Assembly: GCA_049999725.1 (NCBI GenBank)
Contig: JBNGIS010012307.1
Coordinates: forward strand, 1-56,709
Direction of reading: 5' to 3'
DNA length: 56,709 nucleotides
Origin: Haplomitrium mnioides
Lineage: Eukaryota > Marchantiophyta > Haplomitriopsida > Calobryales
A program made the position numbers and the translations under genes. Below are positions 32,203-43,736 of this stretch, piece after piece. The number at the start of each line of letters is the position of its first letter. Positions within the stretch are counted from its first letter, which is position 1. The notes beneath the pieces are model-generated. The model searched no databases. It saw only the letters and a list, made by a program, of their open reading frames with translations, and was not told the origin of the DNA.

Positions 32203-34617
32203 TTGAAATCCTTGAAACCTGAAATTGTACAAAGTCGATATTGCAGTTTACTTAAGCCAGCACGGAAGATGGCAGATGGAATCTCCCAGATAGTTAGTGA
32301 GAAATTGACTGAAAACAATTATAATGTTTGGTCAATCAGAATGACCAATTTTATAAAAGGGAGAGGGTACTGGGATTTCATCATAGGAGATGAAGTTGAA
32401 TCAGTGTTAGGTCCATCCCCATCCAGTGAGGAGATGCATACCTTCAAAACGCATGTAGAGAAGATCCATAAACTGCTGTACTGGTTAACCATCAGTGTCG
32501 ATGACAAGATGATGAGTTATGTGTCAGCAGCTAAGACACCCAAGGAGACTTGGGACATCCTGAAGGAGAGATATGCCATCACGTTAGATGCAAGGAAGCT
32601 GGCATTACAGATGGAATTTTTTAATCTGCAAAAGGAAAAAATGAATGTAAATGCTTTTGCCTTGAAGATCAAATCACTAGTTGAGCAGCTAGCAAATGTT
32701 GGAGAAGAAGTGAAGGAGAGTGCCATGGTGGCAGTTTGCCTGAATGGTTTAGGCAAAGAGTATAAACAGTTCAAAACATCAATGAGAACGAGAGAAGGAA
32801 CCACATCCTTTTCACATTTGATTGCTATGCCAGTGGCAGAAGAACTTGACATTGGAGGAGGTGCCTCAAGTAGTCAAGAACAAGCATTCTACTCTAATAG
32901 GGGTAGAGGAAGAGGAGGCAGAAGCTATGGTAGGAGTAATGCTGGCAGAGGTTGTTCAAACGACAATGCGCAAAATCAGCATCGCCAAGCAAACCAGTTT
33001 GGTGGTAGAGGCCACTTCAGAGGCAGGGGGAGTAACAAAGGACGTGGAAGCCAACCACAACATTCAGGGGGAGATTGCTATTACTGTGGTAAGCCAGGTC
33101 ACATGGCAAAGGATTGCTACAAAAAACAGAATGACATGAGAAACAACAGAGTACAAGGGAACTATGCAAGTTCCAGCAAGGCAAACAATGAGATATTGTT
33201 TGTCATGCAATATGGATACTCATCTGTAGCGTATGGGAAGCAAAACAATGATGGAGATAAGTGGTTTGTTGCAACTGCATGTTCTAATCACATGACATGC
33301 CACGGAGAGTGGTTTAAGGAAACCAGAAATTTGAGTACACCTGGTTATGTGGAGACAGGTGATTCTATTATGCATCCTATCCATCAGATTGGCAGCATAC
33401 CAATAGTACTGGAGAATGGCAAAACAAAGTGCCTATCTGATGTGATGCATGTGCCAATGATTCAGAAAAATCTGATCTCAGTTGGACAATATGTAGAGCA
33501 GAATATGCAGGTCAGGTTTAACCCCATTGGTGTGTTTATTGAGGATTGGGGAAACAATTGTAACCTCATCACAAAAGGAAGTAGGAGTGGTAGGATGTTC
33601 AAATTGGATGTGAGCATGCCTGAAATTTCAAAAGCCATGTTTGTACACGGTACGGGAGTTGTGTCAGACATAGAGATATGGCACAAAAAGATTGGGCATG
33701 CTAATGTTCAAAAGCTGAGGAATATGCAGGGCTCAGGGGTAGTCAGTGGGCTGCCCAAGTTCAAAGTAGAAGGAATGCAGAAAATCTGTGAAGCATGCCA
33801 GTTTGGTAAACATGCAAGGCAAGCATTCCCCCATGATGCATATGTGGCAAGGAAGCCACTTGAGGTGGTATATTCAGATGTGTGGGGTCCAACAAAAATA
33901 GGATCCATTGGAGGGTGTACATACTATGTGACCTTCATTGATGATTACTCTAGAAAAATCTGGATTTATTTCATGAAGCAAAAGAGTGAAGTGTTTGATC
34001 ACTTCAAACATTTTAGAGCTATGGTGGAAAAAAAGAAGGGGCAGCGAATCAAGTGCTTGAGGTCAGATGGTGGAGGAGAATATTTCTCCACAGAATTCTG
34101 CACCTACCTACAAAGAGAAGGGATTAAAAAGCAGCAAACATGCAGGTATACACCTCAACAAAATGGAGTTGCTGAAAGGAAGAACCGACATATAGCAGAG
34201 GTGGTAAGAGCTTTGATGAATGAGAAGAATATGCCACACTATTATTGGGCAGAAGCAGTGTCTACTGCTGTTTACATTATGAATAGAACACCTATAGTTG
34301 CAGTTCATGGCATGACGCCAGAAGAGAAGTTTATAGGGAGACGCCTAGACATTTCACACTTGAAAGTGTTTGGTTGTATTGCTTATGTCCATGTACCAGT
34401 TGAGACACGCAGCAAGTTAGATCCAAAAGCTGAAAAGTGTGTCTTCATTGGGTATTCAAATGAGCAGAAAAGGTACAGGTGCTATTGTCCTACTACACGC
34501 ATGCTGAGGGTGAGTAGAGATGTAGTATTTGATGAGCTAAGTACTTGGTATGGGCAGAAATCGGTTGATGACACAAGTGAGACAAATGGAAAGCAGGTTG
34601 TGTCAGAACCAACTTAG
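32203..34617 (+). pseudogene. Copia gag-protease-integrase polyprotein, 5' part
   Basis: An 804-residue frame. The likely true start is Met23 (32269, AAGATGGCA context). Gag domain (ENNYNVWSIRMTNFIKG) lies in residues 25-230, an RG-rich stretch follows, then zinc knuckle CYYCGKPGHMAKDC at 292-305. Protease region WFVATACSNHMTC at 354-366 has Ala357 where the catalytic Asp should be. Pre-integrase zinc region: IWHKKIGHANVQKL then CEACQFGKHARQ. Integrase core has VYSDVWGP, CLRSDGGGEYF and QNGVAERKN, the D-D-E residues intact. The frame stops at TAG 34615, but the same frame continues beyond with further stops at 34837-34839 and 34879-34881. Confidence 0.95.
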
Positions 34618-36506
34618 CAAACGCAAGTATTGAGTGGACCATATGGTGAAGGCAGCAACAATGGTAGCACTAGTACATGGCAAGGAAGGCTGCGCAGGAA
34701 TTTGGAGCAGTATACTCCAAATAACTCTCAATCTGAAATGTCTCTAGGAGAAGGAGGCAGTGGTGATTCTAAAAATCTGGATGAAGAACTGAGAGTACTC
34801 TCAACCTCAACATCAAGCCAAAAACAAAAAGAGCAGTAGGTACAAAGCATACCTTTGCGCAGAAGTGATAGGGTGAAGTAACCTGTAGACAGGTTGATAC
34901 ACAAAGGAGCGTTCACATCACATCATGCATATATGGTGCAAGTGATTACCGAGAAAGAACCTGTCATATTTGAGGATGCTATAAGAGATGAGAGATGGAA
35001 GCTCTTCAGAAAAACCAGACTTGGGAGCTGGTCGATTTACCCGAAGGGAAGAAAGCAATTAGATGCAAATGGGTCTACAAGTTGAAGAAGAGTGAAGATG
35101 GCAACATAAGCAGATTTAAGGCCAGGTTAGTGGCCAAGGGGTATGCCCAGACTCATGGGATAGACTATGAGGATACTTTCAGCCCTGTAGCAAGAATGAC
35201 AACCGTTCGGGCAGTTATGGCACTAGCTGCATCGAAAAAGTGGACTTTGCAACAAATGGATGTAAAAAATGCATTTCTGCATGGGGAGCTTGAAAAGGAG
35301 GTGTACATGGTACAGCCACCTGTTTTTGTTGATATGGAGCATTCAGATCAGGTATCCAAGCTGAAGAAGGCACTATATGGGTTGAAGCAAGCACCTCGAG
35401 CATGGTCTAACAAGATAGGCGAATATCTTGTTTCGGTGGGCTTCAAGGTGTCAGACGCTGATTATTCTCTATATGTAAGGAAAACAGAGAAAGGTATGAT
35501 GCTCATTCTGATCTATGTAGATGATTTGATTATGACAGGAGGGAGTGAGCAAGATATTGCTGAAGTGAAGAAATTACTGCAACAAAAGTTCGACATGAAG
35601 GATCTTGGTGAGTTACGACATTTCCTTGGAATTGAGGTGATTAAAACAGAGCAGGGAATATGGATGATCCAAAGGCAGTATGCCTTGGATATGCTGGCCA
35701 AATATGGCATGACAGGTTGCAAACCGATTGCAACTCCCTTGGATCAGAATACAAAAATGATCGGTCATGAAGGAGAGTTGATTGAGGATCCAACAGGGTT
35801 CAGACAGATGGTAGGCAGCCTGATTTACATTACCATCACCAGACCAGATCTAAGTTATGCTGTAGGTCTAGTAAGTCAGTTTATGCAAGAACCAAGGAAG
35901 CAGGTTTTGGATGTAGTGCGCAGAATTTTTCGGTATGTAAAAGCTACACTTCAGTATGGGCTGTTTTATGACAACAACGACATATTTGAGCTTTTTGGTT
36001 TCACAGATGCAGATTGGGCAGGAAGTGCCAGTGATAGGAGGTCCACTAGTGGCTTTGTTTTTTCATTTAGGAGTGCTGGAATTGCTTGGAGCAGCAAAAA
36101 GCAACCTACAGTTGCTTTATCGAGTACGAAGGCTGAATACAGGGGGGCAGCCATGGCCACCTGTGAGGTAATGTGGTTACTGAAATTATTACAGGATTTG
36201 GATGTCAAAGTGGAGGAACCAGTGAAGGTTCATTGCGACAATATTAGCAGTATTCAGTTGGCTAACAATCCTGTTTTTCATGCACTTTCAAAGCACATTG
36301 AGGTGCATTATCATTTTGTGAGAGAGAAAGTACTGGCCAGGGTGATTGATCTGCTGTACATCAGCACTGAAGGACAGGTTGCTGATATTTTTACGAAGGC
36401 ATTGGGCGCTGAAAAGTTGCAGAAATTCAGGTGGCAACTTGGTGTACATATGTTGAGCTTGAGGGGGAGTGTTGAAATATCAAGCTCTAATAGGCTGCCA
36501 GGCTGA
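34618..36506 (+). pseudogene. Copia reverse transcriptase-RNase H, 3' part
   Basis: After the stops the first frame still reads PVDRLIHKGAFTSHHAYMVQ and EDAIRDERWK. A frameshift at about 34995-35000 moves to the frame EALQKNQTWELVDLPEGKKA and IRCKWVYKLK, the RVT_2 start. The catalytic box is LILIYVDDLIMTGG (intact YVDD). RNase H shows FTDADWAGSASDRRSTSG, SSTKAEYRGAA and HCDNISSIQLANNP with downstream KHIEVHYHFVREKV. The frame runs through the polypurine tract into the 3' LTR and stops at 36506. RT and RNase H motifs look sound; only fusion to the upstream part is broken. Confidence 0.95.
36461..36469 (+). other. Copia polypurine tract
   Basis: GAGGGGGAG immediately precedes the 3' LTR; it primes plus-strand synthesis in this class. 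Confidence 0.95.
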
Positions 36507-36687
36507 GCTGGCAGCTCCTTTAGTTTAGTTAGGGTTTGTGATATATTTGGGGCAGATTGGAGTCGCGTATGTGCACTCCTCCCATGTTGTATTATTGAGG
36601 CCATTTTTGAGCCATCTATGAATATAGAGAATTTCTCCATCCCCTTAGCGTATGTGATTTCGCGAGTTGTGCGCAGCGATTTTGACA
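36470..36687 (+). repeat. Copia 3' LTR (218 bp)
   Basis: Starts TGTTGAAATATCAAGCTC and ends GCGATTTTGACA. It holds CpG at six sites where the 5' LTR has TG or CA. Confidence 0.95.
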
Positions 36688-36692
36688 CTTAT
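36688..36692 (+). repeat. Target site duplication, right
   Basis: CTTAT directly after the copia 3' LTR; matches 30627-30631. Confidence 0.9.
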
Positions 36693-37080
36693 TCTTTCTT
36701 GGTGTGAATTCAAAGAAGGGGTGATTTCAAGATTTAGGGTTGTAAATACTTCTAAAGTAGCAAGAGATTGATTGGTTGAATTGAAGCAACTTGGGATAGT
36801 GAGAAGCTATATTACACATTTTCATGATACAATTATGTAAATTCTTGATATAAAAGAAGAAAAAGCACTAGACCGTTTTGTTCGGAGATCGAAGCCTCAC
36901 ACGAGAATGGGAGTCATAATGAGAGAGCTTGCTCAATTAGAAGAAGCAATGCGCATGGCGGAGTGACATGACTCATTACTTACCACTACAAAAGTTAGGT
37001 CACGTCCTCAACCATTCGAACGACATACTCAAAATTTCGCAAGCTCTAATGGAATTAAAATTTTGACAAGAATTTGAAGT
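36693..37080 (+). pseudogene. Gag of the plus-strand gypsy element, 3' part
   Basis: Resumes TCTTTCTTGGTGTGAATTC and continues with LKQLGIVRSYITHFHDTI-like sequence, DRFVRRSKPHTRMGV and LAQLEEAMRMAE. Stops (for example TGA after CAAGAGAT near 36769, and GAGTGA at 36961) break it. It ends at the junction of an internal deletion that removes protease. Confidence 0.8.
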
Positions 37081-37124
37081 ACTTTGTTCCATCTTGAGAT
37101 TACTGTGGAGAGAGTACTTTGTTC
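37078..37124 (+). repeat. 20 bp direct repeat at an internal deletion junction
   Basis: GTACTTTGTTCCATCTT occurs at 37079 and again at 37106. Before it is gag end; after it is reverse transcriptase ([15 protein letters not shown]-like). Protease and the start of reverse transcriptase are missing between them. Confidence 0.7.
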
Positions 37125-38150
37125 CATCTTTGTATAGATTATCGATGCTTGAACAACCAAACAATGAAGAATGTCTATCCTCTACCTCGTATTGATGATT
37201 TGTTGGATCAATTAGGTGGTGCGCTTTTTTTTCTAAATTGAATCTTTGAAATGACTATTGGCAAATTTCTATCAAGCCAAGTAATATGCCAAAGACAACT
37301 TTTTGTACAAGGTATAGGTATTGTAAGTGGAAGGTTCTTATATTTGGCCTTACTAATGCTCTGGTGATATTCATAGATCAAATACATCGAGTTTTTGATG
37401 GGTTATTGGATAAGTCAGTGTTGGTGCTCTTGGATGATATCCTTATTTTTAGTAAAAGTGAAGTCAAGCATCGTGCTCATTTCAAAGAAGTATTGCAAAG
37501 ACTACATAATTGGAATTTTTATTGCAAGAAGTCTAAGTGTGAGTTTTGGAAGCAAGAGGTGACTTACCTAGGATATAAAGTGCCCGGTGACAACGTCAAG
37601 ATGGAGAAAGAGAAAATTAAGCTATTACAAAGTGGCCAACACCAACTAATGCAAAGGATGTGCAAGCTTTTAATGGATTGGCAAGTTTTTATCAAAGATT
37701 AATCCATTACTATGCTTATATTATTGTACCGTATACAAATCTACTAGGTAAGGAGGCAAAGTTTTAATGGATGACCAAGGAGCACGAGGCATTTCAACAA
37801 CTCAAAGATCCAGTGTCTTTGCGTTCAATTCTACAACCATATAATCCAAAAGCAAGTTGAATAGTTGATTTTGATGCCTCTAATTTTGTTATTAGAGCAA
37901 TGTTCCAACAAGAGTTTGAGGATGGACTTTATCCAATTGCCTTCATGTCACGTCAACTAAATGCAACGGAGAGAAATTATTCTGCAAGGGATAGAGATCA
38001 ATTGGCGATGGTTTATGCTACCGAGGTTTAGAGACACTATCTTTTAGGAAAGCATGTACTTATGCACACTGATCACAAGCCCTTGCTGCAATCAATTCGC
38101 TTGGAAAATATGACAAGTCGTCATCATCGATGAGAAGATCAACCACAACT
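37106..38150 (+). pseudogene. Gypsy reverse transcriptase and RNase H relic
   Basis: [20 protein letters not shown] (about 37138-37197), then the frame 37286-37702: FIDQIHRVFDGLLDKSVLVL, LLDDILIFSKSE and FYCKKSKCEFWKQEVTYLGY. The catalytic box is LLDD (second and third Asp kept, Tyr changed). RNase H follows with VDFDASNFVIRAMFQQE (37866 on), MSRQLNATERNYSARDRDQ and LMHTDHKPLLQSI. A TAG near 38028 and other breaks interrupt it. Confidence 0.85.
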
Positions 38151-38239
38151 CTTTGATATCAAGTTGGAGTACAAGTGGAGAAGGTTTCACACCATTTGTG
38201 ATGCATTGTCATGAAGACTGGATCATCGACTAAATACAT

Positions 38240-39650
38240 TGGAAGTTGCAAATGTTAGTATATTACATCTTGATAAAGCAACCAGTGCGAGCTTTTGACA
38301 AAAGTTACATGAAGATGTCTTCTTTAATCTTATTAGAACATGCTTGGCATTCAAAGATAGTGAGCATCATGCATTTTCTATGTGGGATAGTATTCTCTAT
38401 CAAGGTCATCAAATATATGTTCTATAAGATGATGTGTTTTGAATGCTCGTTTACAAGAAGCATATGACATTCCAATCTTTGGGCATCTTGGGTAGACAAG
38501 ACTATAGAGCTACTTCAGCGCACTTAGTGGTGGCCAAACTTAGCTCAAGATGTTTGTGGCTTTGTTTGCTCTTGTAAGAGTTGTCAGCAAAACAATGCTT
38601 CAAATCAAAAACTAGCTGGCCTTCTTCAACCACTACCGATTCCTACTGCTCATTGGGAACGTGTAATTTTGGATCTTGTCACTTCACTTCCAACAATGTC
38701 TTGTGGGTTTACTGCCATTGTGATGTTTGTGGATAAGCTAAGCAAACAAATTCATCTAGCACCGACAATGGATACATTAGATGCTCCACAATTGGTGAAG
38801 ATTTACTTTGATGCACTCTTTCGATGTCATAGAATACCAAAGATGTTAATATCATATACAGATCTATGATTCACTAAGAAGTTTTGGCAAAAGTTATTCA
38901 CACTTTTAGGCACCAAACTATCTATGTCTACAGCATATCAGTCTCAAACAGATGGGCAAGTTGAATGTGCAAATCATACTATGAACGATATGCTTTGACC
39001 ATTTATCAATGTTCATCACACAGATTGGGATAGTTTTTTTTATCGGATGTGGAGTTTGCATACAACAACTCCAAACAAAAAAGTACTGAATTTTTTGTTT
39101 TCTTTCTTAATTTTGGTCAACATCCTCTTGTTTGTGATGGTTTGCTTTCTCCTTCCTCTTCCAATGTTCCAAGTCTTTCTATCTTTTTGTTTCATTTATC
39201 TTTCTCATTGCAAGATGCTTGAAACCATCTTGTTATTGCTCAGAATCGGCAAAAACAATATGTCGATAAACATCATTCTGATTTCTCTTATGTTTTTGGT
39301 GACCAAGTTATGCTTGATCTTCCTCTCCACATGAAGATTCATCATGTATTCCATATATCTAAACTTAAATGTTTTGTTTTTAGTACTTCTTCTTTTCCAA
39401 ATTGTGTTCAAGTTCCTCCTCCACGTATTTTTCTTGATGATCATGAAGAATATGAGGTGGACCGTATTTTTGCTAAGCAAGTCTTCAAGCGTAGGTGACA
39501 TTCTCAAGTTCAATATAAAGTTTTGTGGAATGGATATTCGCTTCATGATGCTACTTGGGAGCCGTGTTCAAACCTTGAAAATGCTCAAGAAGCTATTCGA
39601 TTATTTGAAACTGTCGGTCATGACAAAGACGTCATTGATTAGAAGGCGGG
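38240..39650 (+). pseudogene. Gypsy integrase and chromodomain relic
   Basis: Zinc-binding region traces near 38465-38600. Core frame 38669-38869: MDLVTSLPTMSCGFTAIVMF, DKLSKQIHLAPTMD and KMLISYTDL, where the conserved ISDRD second Asp motif reads ISYTD. C-terminal region follows in shifted frames, then LKIHHVFHISKLKCFV-like sequence and FLDDHEEYEVDRIFAKQVFK (39429-39490), a chromodomain start, then a TGA and LWNGYSLHDATWEPCSNLEN. The order is that of plant chromoviruses. Confidence 0.85.
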
Positions 39651-39655
39651 GATAA

Positions 39656-39915
39656 TGTTATGGTACAATCACGATGTTGCGCTATTTATAAGAAAATAAA
39701 GAGGAGTAAAAGAAGTAGGAAAGGGACCAATTTTAGGGTGAAAATCATTTTAAGGTTAGCTTCTTTTGAAGTTACTTTAAGTGAAGTGGTATAAGGTCAC
39801 TTTTAGCACTCTTGGCTTTTGCTTGCCTTATTGGCATTTGGTTGAAGAACTCTATTAGAATTCATTTATTTATGAGTTCTTACTCATTTGGATTTGATCC
39901 TTGAGTTCTTTTATA
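39656..39915 (+). repeat. 3' LTR of plus-strand gypsy (260 bp, internally deleted)
   Basis: Follows the polypurine tract AGAAGGCGGGGATAA and starts TGTTATGGTACAATCACG. It ends at TTCTTTTATA. Against the 5' LTR it lacks about 160 bases after AAGGTCACTTTTAG. It is followed by another primer-site and gag copy, not by host DNA. Confidence 0.8.
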
Positions 39916-40780
39916 ATAGCATTAGAACCACAGTTCCTTTTGGTGGTGAGTTACATGGAGAATCAAGAGGTGGTGATTCAAGCAATGGATAAGTGACTTG
40001 AACATCTTTCATACATTTTGGAAGTAAGAATGAAAGAAAGAACAATTTCTAGAAAAGAGAAGACTTATGATCGATTTCCATGCCAAAAGCATATGATGGG
40101 AAGATGGTTTGTGACGCATCTCAGAACTTCATATTTGGTTGTGAGCAATATTTTGAAGCTACAAACATAAGAGAACATAGTTGATAAAATCTATTTGTGC
40201 CAAGTCAATTAGAAGGAGTTGCAAAGACTTAGTGCAAGTATTAAATAGAACAAGCACAATATGGATTTGTTTCTCCTATTATTTCTTGGTGTGAATTCAA
40301 AGAAGTGTTGATTTCAAGATTTAGAATTGTAAATGCTTCTAAAGTAGCAAGAGATTGATTGGATTAATTGAAGCAACTAAGTACAATGAGAAGCTATGTT
40401 ACACATTTTCACGATACAATTATGTAAATTCTTGATATAAGAGAAGAAAAAACACCAGACCGTTTTGTTCGCAGATTGAAACCTCGTAGAAGAATGGGAG
40501 CTACAATAAAAAAGCTTGCTCAATTAGAAGAAGAAACGCGCATGGCAAAGCGGTTTGACTCACTACTAACCGCTACAGAAGTTAGACCACGTCCTCAACC
40601 ATTCGAATGACATACTCACAACTTCACAAGCTCGAATGGAATTAAAATTTTGACAAGAATTTGAAGTACCTTGTTCCATCTTGACAATATGATTGAGGAG
40701 CACTCCTGTAGAATGTTGGTGGATAATGAGAGCTCTGAAAATTCTATGTCACTACGTTTTGCTAAGATCATTTGCTAATG
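39916..40780 (+). pseudogene. Tandem unit A: primer site, gag and protease start
   Basis: ATAGCATTAGAACCAC is a decayed primer site. Gag starts MENQEVVIQAMDK-like at 39955. A one-base deletion after GATTTCCA (40078) shifts the frame relative to the parental gag; units B and C have the same deletion. The unit ends in protease sequence EEHSCRMLVDNESSENSMSL at about 40695-40755. Confidence 0.8.
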
Positions 40781-41809
40781 GCTTCATTGCTTCACTCCTC
40801 ATTCTAGAGTTCCTCTTGAATCACTTGGGTTTTTTGGGTGCTTGACTTTTGCTTGCCTTATTGGTATTTGGTTGAAGAGCTCAATTAGAGTTCATTTATT
40901 TATGAGTTCTTCCTCATTTGGATTTGGTTCTTGAGTTCTTTTACATTGGTGTCAGAACCACAATTCTTTTTGGTGGTGAGTTATATGGAGAATCAAGAGG
41001 TGGTGATTCAAGAAATGGATAAACGACTTGAACATTTTTAGTGCCTTTTGGAAGCTAGAATCAAAGAACGAACAATTTCTAAAATAGAGGAGACTTATGA
41101 GCGATTTCCACGCCAAAAGCATATGATGGGAAGATGGTTTGTGGTGCATCTGAGAACTTCATATTTGGTTGTGAGCAATATTTTAAAGCTACAAACATAA
41201 TAGATGATGGTTGACAAATTCATTTTGCGCCAAGTCAATTAGAAAGAGTTGCAAAGACTTGGTGTAAGTATCAAATAAAACAAGCACAACGTGGATTTGT
41301 TGCTCATATTTTTTCTTGGTGTGAATTCGAAGAAGCAGTGATTTCAAGATTTAGGATTGCAAATGCTTCTAAAGTAGCAAGAGATTGATTGGCTGAATTA
41401 AAGCAACTAAGGATCCTGAGAAGCTATGTTACACACTTGCCCGATACATTATGTAAATTCTTGATATAAGAGAAGAAAAAACACTAGATCGTTTTGTTTG
41501 TAGATTGAAGCCTCGCACGAGAATGGGAGATACAATGAGAGAGCCAACTCAATTAGAAGAAGAAATGCGCATGGCGGAGCGGCGTGACTCATTACTTACC
41601 ACTACAAAAATTAGACCACATCCTCAACCATTCGAGCGACATACTCAGAACTTCACAAGCTCTAATAAAATTAAAAGTTTGACAAGAATTTGAAGTACAC
41701 TGCTCCAACTTGACGGTAGGATTGAGGAGCACTCTTGTAGAGTGTTGGTGGATAATAAGAGTTTTGAAAATTTTATGTTACTAGAGATTGCTAAGATCAT
41801 TGGCTAATG
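40781..41809 (+). repeat. Tandem unit B: partial LTR, gag and protease start (1029 bp)
   Basis: Begins inside the LTR (GCTTCATTGCTTCACTCCTC), then primer site TTGGTGTCAGAACCAC, gag and protease start ending GCTAAGATCATTGGCTAATG. Unit C begins at the equivalent base 1029 bases later. Junction sequence is identical in B and C. Confidence 0.85.
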
Positions 41810-42418
41810 GCTTCATTACCTCACTTCTCATTCTAGAGTTCCTCTTAAATCACTTGGGTTCTTTGGTTGCTTGGCTTTTTCTTGCCTTATTGGCATTTGG
41901 TTGAAGAACTCTATTAGAGTTCATTTATTTATGAGTTCTTACTCATTTGGATTTGGTTCTTGAGTTCTTTTACATTAGTATCAGAGCCACGATTCTTTTT
42001 GGTGGTGAGTTACATGGAGAGTAAAGAGGTGGTGATTCAAGTAATGGATAAAAGACTTGAACATCTCTCATGCCTTTTGGAAGTAAGAATGAAAGAAAGA
42101 ACAATTTCTAGAAAAGAGGAGACTTATGAGCAACTTCCTTGCCAAAAATATATAATGGGAAGATGGTTTGTGGTGTATCTTAGAACTTCATATTTGGTTG
42201 TGAGCAATATTTTGAAGCTACAAACATAAGAGAAGATGGTTGACGAATTTTGTTTGCACCAAGTCAACTAGAATGAGTTGCAAAAACTTAGTGCAAGTAT
42301 CAAATAGAACAAGCACAACGTGGATTTGTTACTCCTATTATTTCTTAGTGTGAATTCAAAGAAGCGGTGATTTCAAGATTTAGGATTGTAAATGCTTCTA
42401 AAGTAGCAAGAGAATGAT
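41810..42418 (+). repeat. Tandem unit C, 5' part (interrupted)
   Basis: Partial LTR, primer site TAGTATCAGAGCCACG, and gag beginning MESKEVVIQVMDKRLEHLSC (ATG about 42014). Same frameshift as units A and B. It is cut at AGCAAGAGAATGAT by the large gypsy element and resumes at 55087. Confidence 0.85.
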
Positions 42419-43736
42419 TGTCACTCCTCTCCTTCATGCCTCAACCTTCACAAATGCCACTTGGAAGGTGAGGGAGGACAAAAACAAGAGAATAAGGTTC
42501 TTTTGTAAGATGGCCCTTATCCAGTTATCACTTTGAGGCTTTAATGGATCTCTCTTTACCTTTCAAGCCATTTCCTCACCTCCACATTCACATCAACAGC
42601 CAATCTACTCATTCACCCACAATGCTAGAGTACACATGCATATAAACCTAAGTATCTCTGTGGTAATCTTCAATATAATTCAGGGATCCCAAATCTGGGT
42701 CCAGCCACCTTGTATACACTTCAAGAGTAGAATGCAATGACCCCTGTATCATGGAACAATGACAAGGGACTTGACTCCACCTCTCAAAGTTGTCATAGGG
42801 TCTGAACAAATAGAACTCCTACCTACTTTTAGTCTTAAATGTTTCTTACACAATATAATAGAATTCAAATCTAGCTAAATACACTCAACCACAATTACAA
42901 ACATACACACTCCTGGCACTTCACCAAAATTAGAGGCCTCATAGGACCACTGGGACTGATCTCCCCAACAGACTCCTCCCTCACTCAACTTACCACCTCA
43001 ATCTTTCTTTCCTCTCCTCCACACACACCCTTCGTCTAGATAGTTTTTCAACTTCCCTCGCGAGAAGCTCTGGATTTACTTCCTCAAGCTTGGAAGAGGA
43101 TTTCTTTCACTTTCACCCCTGGAAGACAGTCCTCCCGACTGCTGGTAGCTCACTCAACTTTTGAGCCTTGAACATGTCTTCTTCGCAGTGCGCAGGCACT
43201 AACGCAACTACCTTTTTCTTAGCTCCGCTTCAGAGTTTACACCAGAGCACACTTTGAGCACTATGGGTTGATGCTCTCGCATAGAGGATGCAGAGATGAC
43301 CCCAAGATCCCACTTGGCAATCTCTCCTGAATTCTCAACAAACAGGATCCCCTTCAAATCTCTCGTATCGATTCACCTCCGCTACAGGTCCACCCGCAAG
43401 GATGAGTTCACCTAGATTGCTCGAGCCTCTAGAGCTCTTTGCCCAACGATTCTCGGCACCCCTCCAGTCCACCTCCGCCCTTGCTAGCCCCCTGCACGAG
43501 TACACTCGCCTCACGTAAATTCTCACTAGAATCTTTTCTGTCTTACCTCATTGCCTCTTCCTATCCCGAGATCGCTTGCGCATCTCTAGCTTGCTTGCAC
43601 AACAACCTGATCAAATTTGAAGCCCGTCAATGTATACCCCTCCAAATCCTTCCCGTTGAAAATGTAGTTATTCCCGTTATGCTAGACTCTGGACGTAGCA
43701 ACACCTGTCCCGTCTATTCGCAAAATGCTTCCAAGT

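Larger units (their letters stand above)
30632..36687 (+). mobile_element. Full-length Ty1/copia retrotransposon, 6056 bp, inactive
   Basis: Complete structure: 218 bp LTRs, CTTAT target duplication, primer binding site, 1.35 kb leader, gag-protease-integrase frame, reverse transcriptase-RNase H frame, polypurine tract. Domain order (integrase before reverse transcriptase) defines copia. LTRs differ at 16 of 218 positions. The pol frame carries three stops and one frameshift, and protease has lost its catalytic Asp, so the copy cannot be autonomous. Confidence 0.95.
29847..39915 (+). mobile_element. Decayed Ty3/gypsy chromodomain retrotransposon (plus strand), split by a copia insertion
   Basis: Pieces 29847-30631 and 36688-39915 are one element: 5' LTR, primer binding site, gag, deletion over protease and early reverse transcriptase, reverse transcriptase, RNase H, integrase, chromodomain, polypurine tract, 3' LTR. 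The copia element at 30632-36687 interrupts its gag. Frames are broken by several stops. It is the same family as the minus-strand element at 24397 and the parent of the tandem units at 39956-42418. Confidence 0.85.

Noticed and set aside
39047-39655. Hydrophobic plus-strand frames near the gypsy 3' end
   Set aside because: Out-of-frame readings of the integrase tail and chromodomain.
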